From Melieria omissa (lineage: Eukaryota > Arthropoda > Insecta > Diptera > Ulidiidae), in the NCBI GenBank assembly GCA_963971225.1, contig OZ020268.1:112932830-112996829 (forward strand): 64,000 nucleotides of DNA. The letters run 5' to 3'. Below are positions 59,804-64,000 of this stretch, one piece after another (position 1 is the stretch's first letter; each line of letters begins with the position of its first letter). Below the pieces are notes generated by a model. That model made no database searches. It was not told the origin of the DNA and saw only the letters and a list, made by a program, of their open reading frames with translations. The translations under genes and the position numbers were made by a program.

Positions 59804-61330
59804 CTTGCAAAGGCCGCTGTGATTTCTTTGAGAAGAATTAAAATAAAAACAGCTGTTTTTAACGGCGAGTGTCGCTGCGCGATGCGAGCGAGAAAACACT
59901 GTCGCGCCCAGTGGTGCCGTTCACATTTCTTCATAATTGTAAAAATTTTTGGCTAGTTTTTACAAATTATGGGTAGGTCATTCTTAACATCGAAATTAAG
60001 TTGCTAGAGTTTTAGTGTTATTTGTTAATATAAAAGCACACAAAAATTTAAGCATTTTGAGAAGAAAAATACATTAGCGAAACAGTAGAAATATACCACT
60101 GTAGAAATACTTTCGGCATCGCTGGTGTTGCCATCTCGCAACAAGGCGTGAGTGGCCCGACTGCGGTATTGCCAGAGGGAAATTGTACAACACTAAAGGT
60201 AATCACATAACAAGCGCAGTATTGCGAGTTACGATTGTTGTAAATTTTGACTACAAGCACTACCATAGTAAAAAATTTTTTATTAAATGTCAAGATACAA
60301 AAAAGATGCCGCTCCAACTGGACTGGTTTGTCGGAAAAAATATTTGGAAAAGTAAATGCATGTCGGTACTAACCTTCTAAGAATCACCAGCAGCGTCTGG
60401 TTTGGTTGGTTATCTATTTATTCATTAAACTTCATAAAGTGAGGGGTTTTGGACTATCAAAATGGAAAAATTCTTTCCTAAATCATGCCTATGATCTCCA
60501 CAAACTATGTTATTGCAAGTAAGTATTTTGCTACAACAGATGAATGAACTTAATGGTTCGCGATGTTTTTATTTTTTAATTTCATACAAACTTTGTTCAA
60601 ATATAAACCTGTCTTATGTAAAATATGGGTTTGTTTCATAAAAATGGCAGGTTAATAGAATGAGTAGGTATGTGTTTGTATTAACAAAATTTGAAAAGTT
60701 GCGCAGAACAAAAGCGGGAAGTTTTCAGGGATCCTTGTTATTTTTAAGACCCGAAATCCCGGGGCATCCAAAATGTTTCGGGATTGAGCCTCGTAGTAAA
60801 CACATAGCGAGCGTAATATTGCGAGCTACAATTGCTTTAAATTCTGACTACGAGCATTGAACTGTGAAGTAAACAAACAATCGCCTGAGGAGGAAGAGGA
60901 TGTTTCGCATCTAAAGTGACATTAGGCCCAATGTCCTGGCCTGAACATTGCAGACTTCGTCACCTTGGTGCCAACCACCGACATAAGTCTCCTCGCTAAG
61001 TACCCGCTTCATAAGTCTCAATATAAAGGTAAAGGTTCTTGGCCCTTTCCTGCATCAACCAAGCAAACCAAGTCTGGCCTAATTGTGCTGCTTAGCTGCC
61101 ACCTTAACCTAACCTAATATTAAATTTAAATTAAATTACATGGGAGAAAGAATGGGAACAGAATACATACACACAACAGTAGAAGCTTAGCAGAATAAAA
61201 ACGAAAAAGATTTGCTCATCATTTAAACAGATCTAAATTTGATTGCATATTTGGAGCACTTTGCCGATATTTAACGGCTAACAAAAAGTTTGTTCGTTTT
61301 AGGAGATCATTTGAAATGACAACGCATTAA
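59804..61330. other. Upstream of MADF gene; dispersed repeats
   Basis: Contains the MADF promoter (unrecognised). Two related direct segments lie at about 60195-60262 and 60795-60860 (sharing AGCGCAGTATTGCGAGTTAC-like words). A repeat-like tail at about 60890-61115 ends CTTAACCTAACCTAAT. No gene is seen. Confidence 0.4.
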
Positions 61331-61849
61331 CCCTTTCGGTTATTCTATGCCATATGGCATAGTCTCTTTTCAGTGCCTGTTTTAGGTCAAAAACTTGTGG
61401 ATACTATATTTTTCAATTTTTGTATTTTTCTCTGAAGATTTTTATACCAAATAATGAAAAAAATATTTTGATTAGTGTACCAAGTAACTTGTAAGGGTTC
61501 AGAAAGTGCGCAGTCCTATAGAGCTGCGTATTTTACAAAAAGAGGTCACTTCGTACTTTTATTTATTCTATTACAAAAATCAATTTATTTCATAGGTTTA
61601 TGTAAGTAATCTAGTAGGTATTTATTGCTTTAGTAAGTGTAAAAAAAGTTAGATCCCAAATATAGTTTACTAAGGCTGTACGTTATTTTTTATTTTTTAC
61701 TATGCCATATTTCATGATGCCCAAAAACCACTTTTTCGAACAATATTTTAAAAAATTACTTTTGATTATTCATTATGTAGGCTTAAAGAGTAATAAAATG
61801 GAAAATAATTACTTTTAAAGTTAAAAACAAAAAAGAAGTACCGAAAGGG
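61331..61849. mobile_element. piggyBac-type MITE, 519 bp, TTAA-flanked
   Basis: Perfect TTAA duplications (61327-61330 and 61850-61853). Ends are CCCTTTCGGT and ACCGAAAGGG. A perfect 18-bp palindrome CTATGCCATATGGCATAG lies at 61345-61362, 14 bp inside the left end. There is no transposase. Confidence 0.82.
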
Positions 61850-64000
61850 TTAATGACAGACAAATAAATTTAATTATTTCTGCGAAGTTGTGCGCATTTG
61901 ATACAATTTTGTGATAGGTGGGTGAATTGTTGAAATGTGCAATTACGGTTATTTTCCATCACGGGTATTCTGTCAGTACTGGAAAAGTTTTCCATTGGAT
62001 ACCTTTGTACTTTGAAGCACATTTTAACGATTTCCGAAAACTAAACAAAATCCTTTCCATACGTGAAAATTAAACGCCTGTGCGTGTAAAAAACAATAAC
62101 AACAACAACAACTGGTTTATTAGCAATGGAATGCTGTGCTTTAAATTAGAATCGACGCAAATAAATAATCGCAATTAACTCTATAAATTAATCAACACAA
62201 ACTAATATGCTAATTCGCTTTGATTTAAAATCAATTAATTTAATTAATTTCGTTTATGCTTGTTGCGAACGTGAAAGTAACAAAAATAGTATCGCGTCAA
62301 AAAGCGAAATGGACTGAACTGAATGTTACTTTATTTTACTCATTTAATTACGTTATCCAATATTTAAAAGGAGAACACAATAAAAGCCAGTTTTGATACT
62401 GATTGAACCATTTATGGCCGTCAATGAAAGAGAACATTCGACATTCCTGATGGTTAATAAATTCTAACCAAATTAGCATCGACATTCATTCACACGAAGT
62501 TATTCATAAATCGGGTTCGTGTTAAAGTAATTTGAATGAGTTAGTGCAGGGGAATATAAATGAATTTGATAAACTTGAGGCCTTTCAAATCGAACGGTGA
62601 ATATCTGGAGGAGAATTGCTTGAAATCTCATTTCATTGTTTGATAGAATTATCAAATTTTTCTTGATAGCACTAGCACAATCAAACTATTGCATTACTCG
62701 CGCAGTTTTCGTTTACATAACTTTTTGATACTTTTATTTATAAAAATTATAACTGAAAAAACTTAATTATTATGTAATATTCATAAATAAAATAAACAAA
62801 ATATAAATTAAAACTAAATCCAAACGAACTAGTGTAGACTAGATCGAACTGTTTCAGAGACCTCTGCAAACTTAAGTTTAGTTATTATGATCGATTTAAT
62901 GTGGAAGTTTCCATTAGAGAATTCATTCCGCAATATTAACAGTTAAAACTGAATCCTTAATGTCCAAGGACACACGTTTTTATGAAAAAGAGATATTTTG
63001 TACAATACAATTATATATAATTTTTTTAATTGCTTATATCTATTCGTTGAATTCTGCCGTGTGGAGTACAAAATAACTCTTAAAAACATTGTGAAAGGAT
63101 AATCTGTGTTAATTTTCATATTTTTACTGCTTCAAAAAGGAAACAAAATATATCGGATGCATAAGTCTTATGGTCGTGAAATGGTTAAAAATAATATCTT
63201 CAGCAATTAAGAAAACCTTACTCGATAATAGTTTGTTAAGTACTTGAAAGCTCATCTAGAGACATTGTACGTAATACACTTATCTTCACTCTATTGTTTA
63301 CTGTGGTATTAAGTTTATTATTTCGAAACAAATAAACATACTTATTAAAAAAAAGTTAATAATAAAGTGTGAATTTTTTAGCCTTTTTATGTTAGTTTAT
63401 TTTATTATATTATATATGATATATTATATTTTTAAACATACATTGCGTCCGCTTAAGCCATGTTAACGCTAACAATGTGATTACTCACTTTTAACACCGA
63501 CTTATCGATGGTCGCTAACGGCACGTAAGCATTTATCGTGTGTTCAGCCTGCAACGACAATGACATGACTTGTTGCCAAAAAATCTTGTTCAAAATCTTT
63601 GTAACCATCTTTTATAATCCGTTGGCGTTGAGAGATTAATACGCGAAGCAAAATAAATCTCCTCGGCTCGACATTGCTGTCGATTGTACATAACTCGTTA
63701 CAATTAGTTCAGTTGACTAAAATTGCACTACAACTTCAGCGACTCATATCGATTTTGGGATTTTTTGAGACAATATTTATAACGTGCTTTTAATTAAAAT
63801 TTCAAATCATTTTAGGTGTTTGGTGAGTGGGTTTCTAGCGTTAGTCGGTTGGCTGTTCTTACATCATTATTCTTTATGGCGACAGACGAGCGAATTCCAG
63901 CAAATGTCAACGTGTTTTTTTATCTTTGTGTTCTCATATTCGGCAGTTTGCAGTTCAATTTATCTATGTCGTTTGTGTCTGGTGGAATTGGCGTATACTC
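61850..64000. other. No gene seen
   Basis: AT-rich sequence with a short CAACAA run near 62097. No recognisable repeats, RNA genes or coding exons to the window end. Confidence 0.4.

Noticed and set aside
1..64000. CRISPR arrays, operons, bacterial promoters, viral genomes
   Set aside because: The sequence is eukaryotic; no regularly spaced direct repeats, polycistronic gene runs or viral genes were seen.

Overview
The window is nuclear DNA of a higher fly. Genes have GT-AG introns, the intergenic DNA is AT-rich and full of transposon debris, and the recognisable proteins (Tom22, the MDC1/Mu2 FHA-BRCT protein, THOC6, a MADF-BESS protein, a mariner transposase) are of dipteran type. A tephritid fruit fly or close relative is my best guess, but that is inference from protein flavour, not a database match.

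Layout. Positions 1 to about 22,000 hold no gene I can support. They are probably the distal part of a very long intron, or upstream DNA, of a calmodulin-like EF-hand gene whose last three exons lie at 22,073-31,159 (+). This part is rich in mobile elements: a SINE holding two nested hAT-type elements, two inverted copies of a roughly 955-bp element with CACAGTG ends, TTAA-flanked piggyBac-type MITEs, a minisatellite, a 284-bp tandem duplication, and a dead mariner inside an older repeat. From 32,400 to 37,100 I see one 433-bp inverted-repeat element and no gene. A weak two-exon candidate gene starts at 37,107.

The gene-dense part runs from 38,984 to 59,803: Tom22 (+), mu2/MDC1 (-, ten exons), thoc6 (+), carboxylesterase copy 1 (-), carboxylesterase copy 2 (-) and a MADF-BESS gene (-). 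mu2 and thoc6 are divergent across a 612-bp spacer. Tom22 with mu2, and thoc6 with esterase 1, are convergent pairs. These are housekeeping or nuclear genes (mitochondrial import, DNA damage response, mRNA export) beside a secreted hydrolase pair.

The clearest structural story is a tandem duplication. An ancestral block of about 3.7-3.8 kb ran from the thoc6 stop codon, through one esterase gene, into the 3' end of the MADF-BESS gene. It was duplicated, leaving a MADF 3'-end fragment (about 53,914-54,019) joined to a thoc6 3'-flank fragment (from 54,064). Each copy later took different transposons: a pogo-like element and a decayed unclassified transposase in unit 1, and a TA-flanked 1,065-bp element carrying a nested piggyBac-type MITE in unit 2. 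The esterase copies share a stretch of about 125 identical residues inside otherwise diverged proteins, which suggests gene conversion.

Positions 59,804-64,000 contain repeats and one more TTAA MITE, with no gene seen. All exon boundaries were read by eye from splice consensus, phase and protein continuity.
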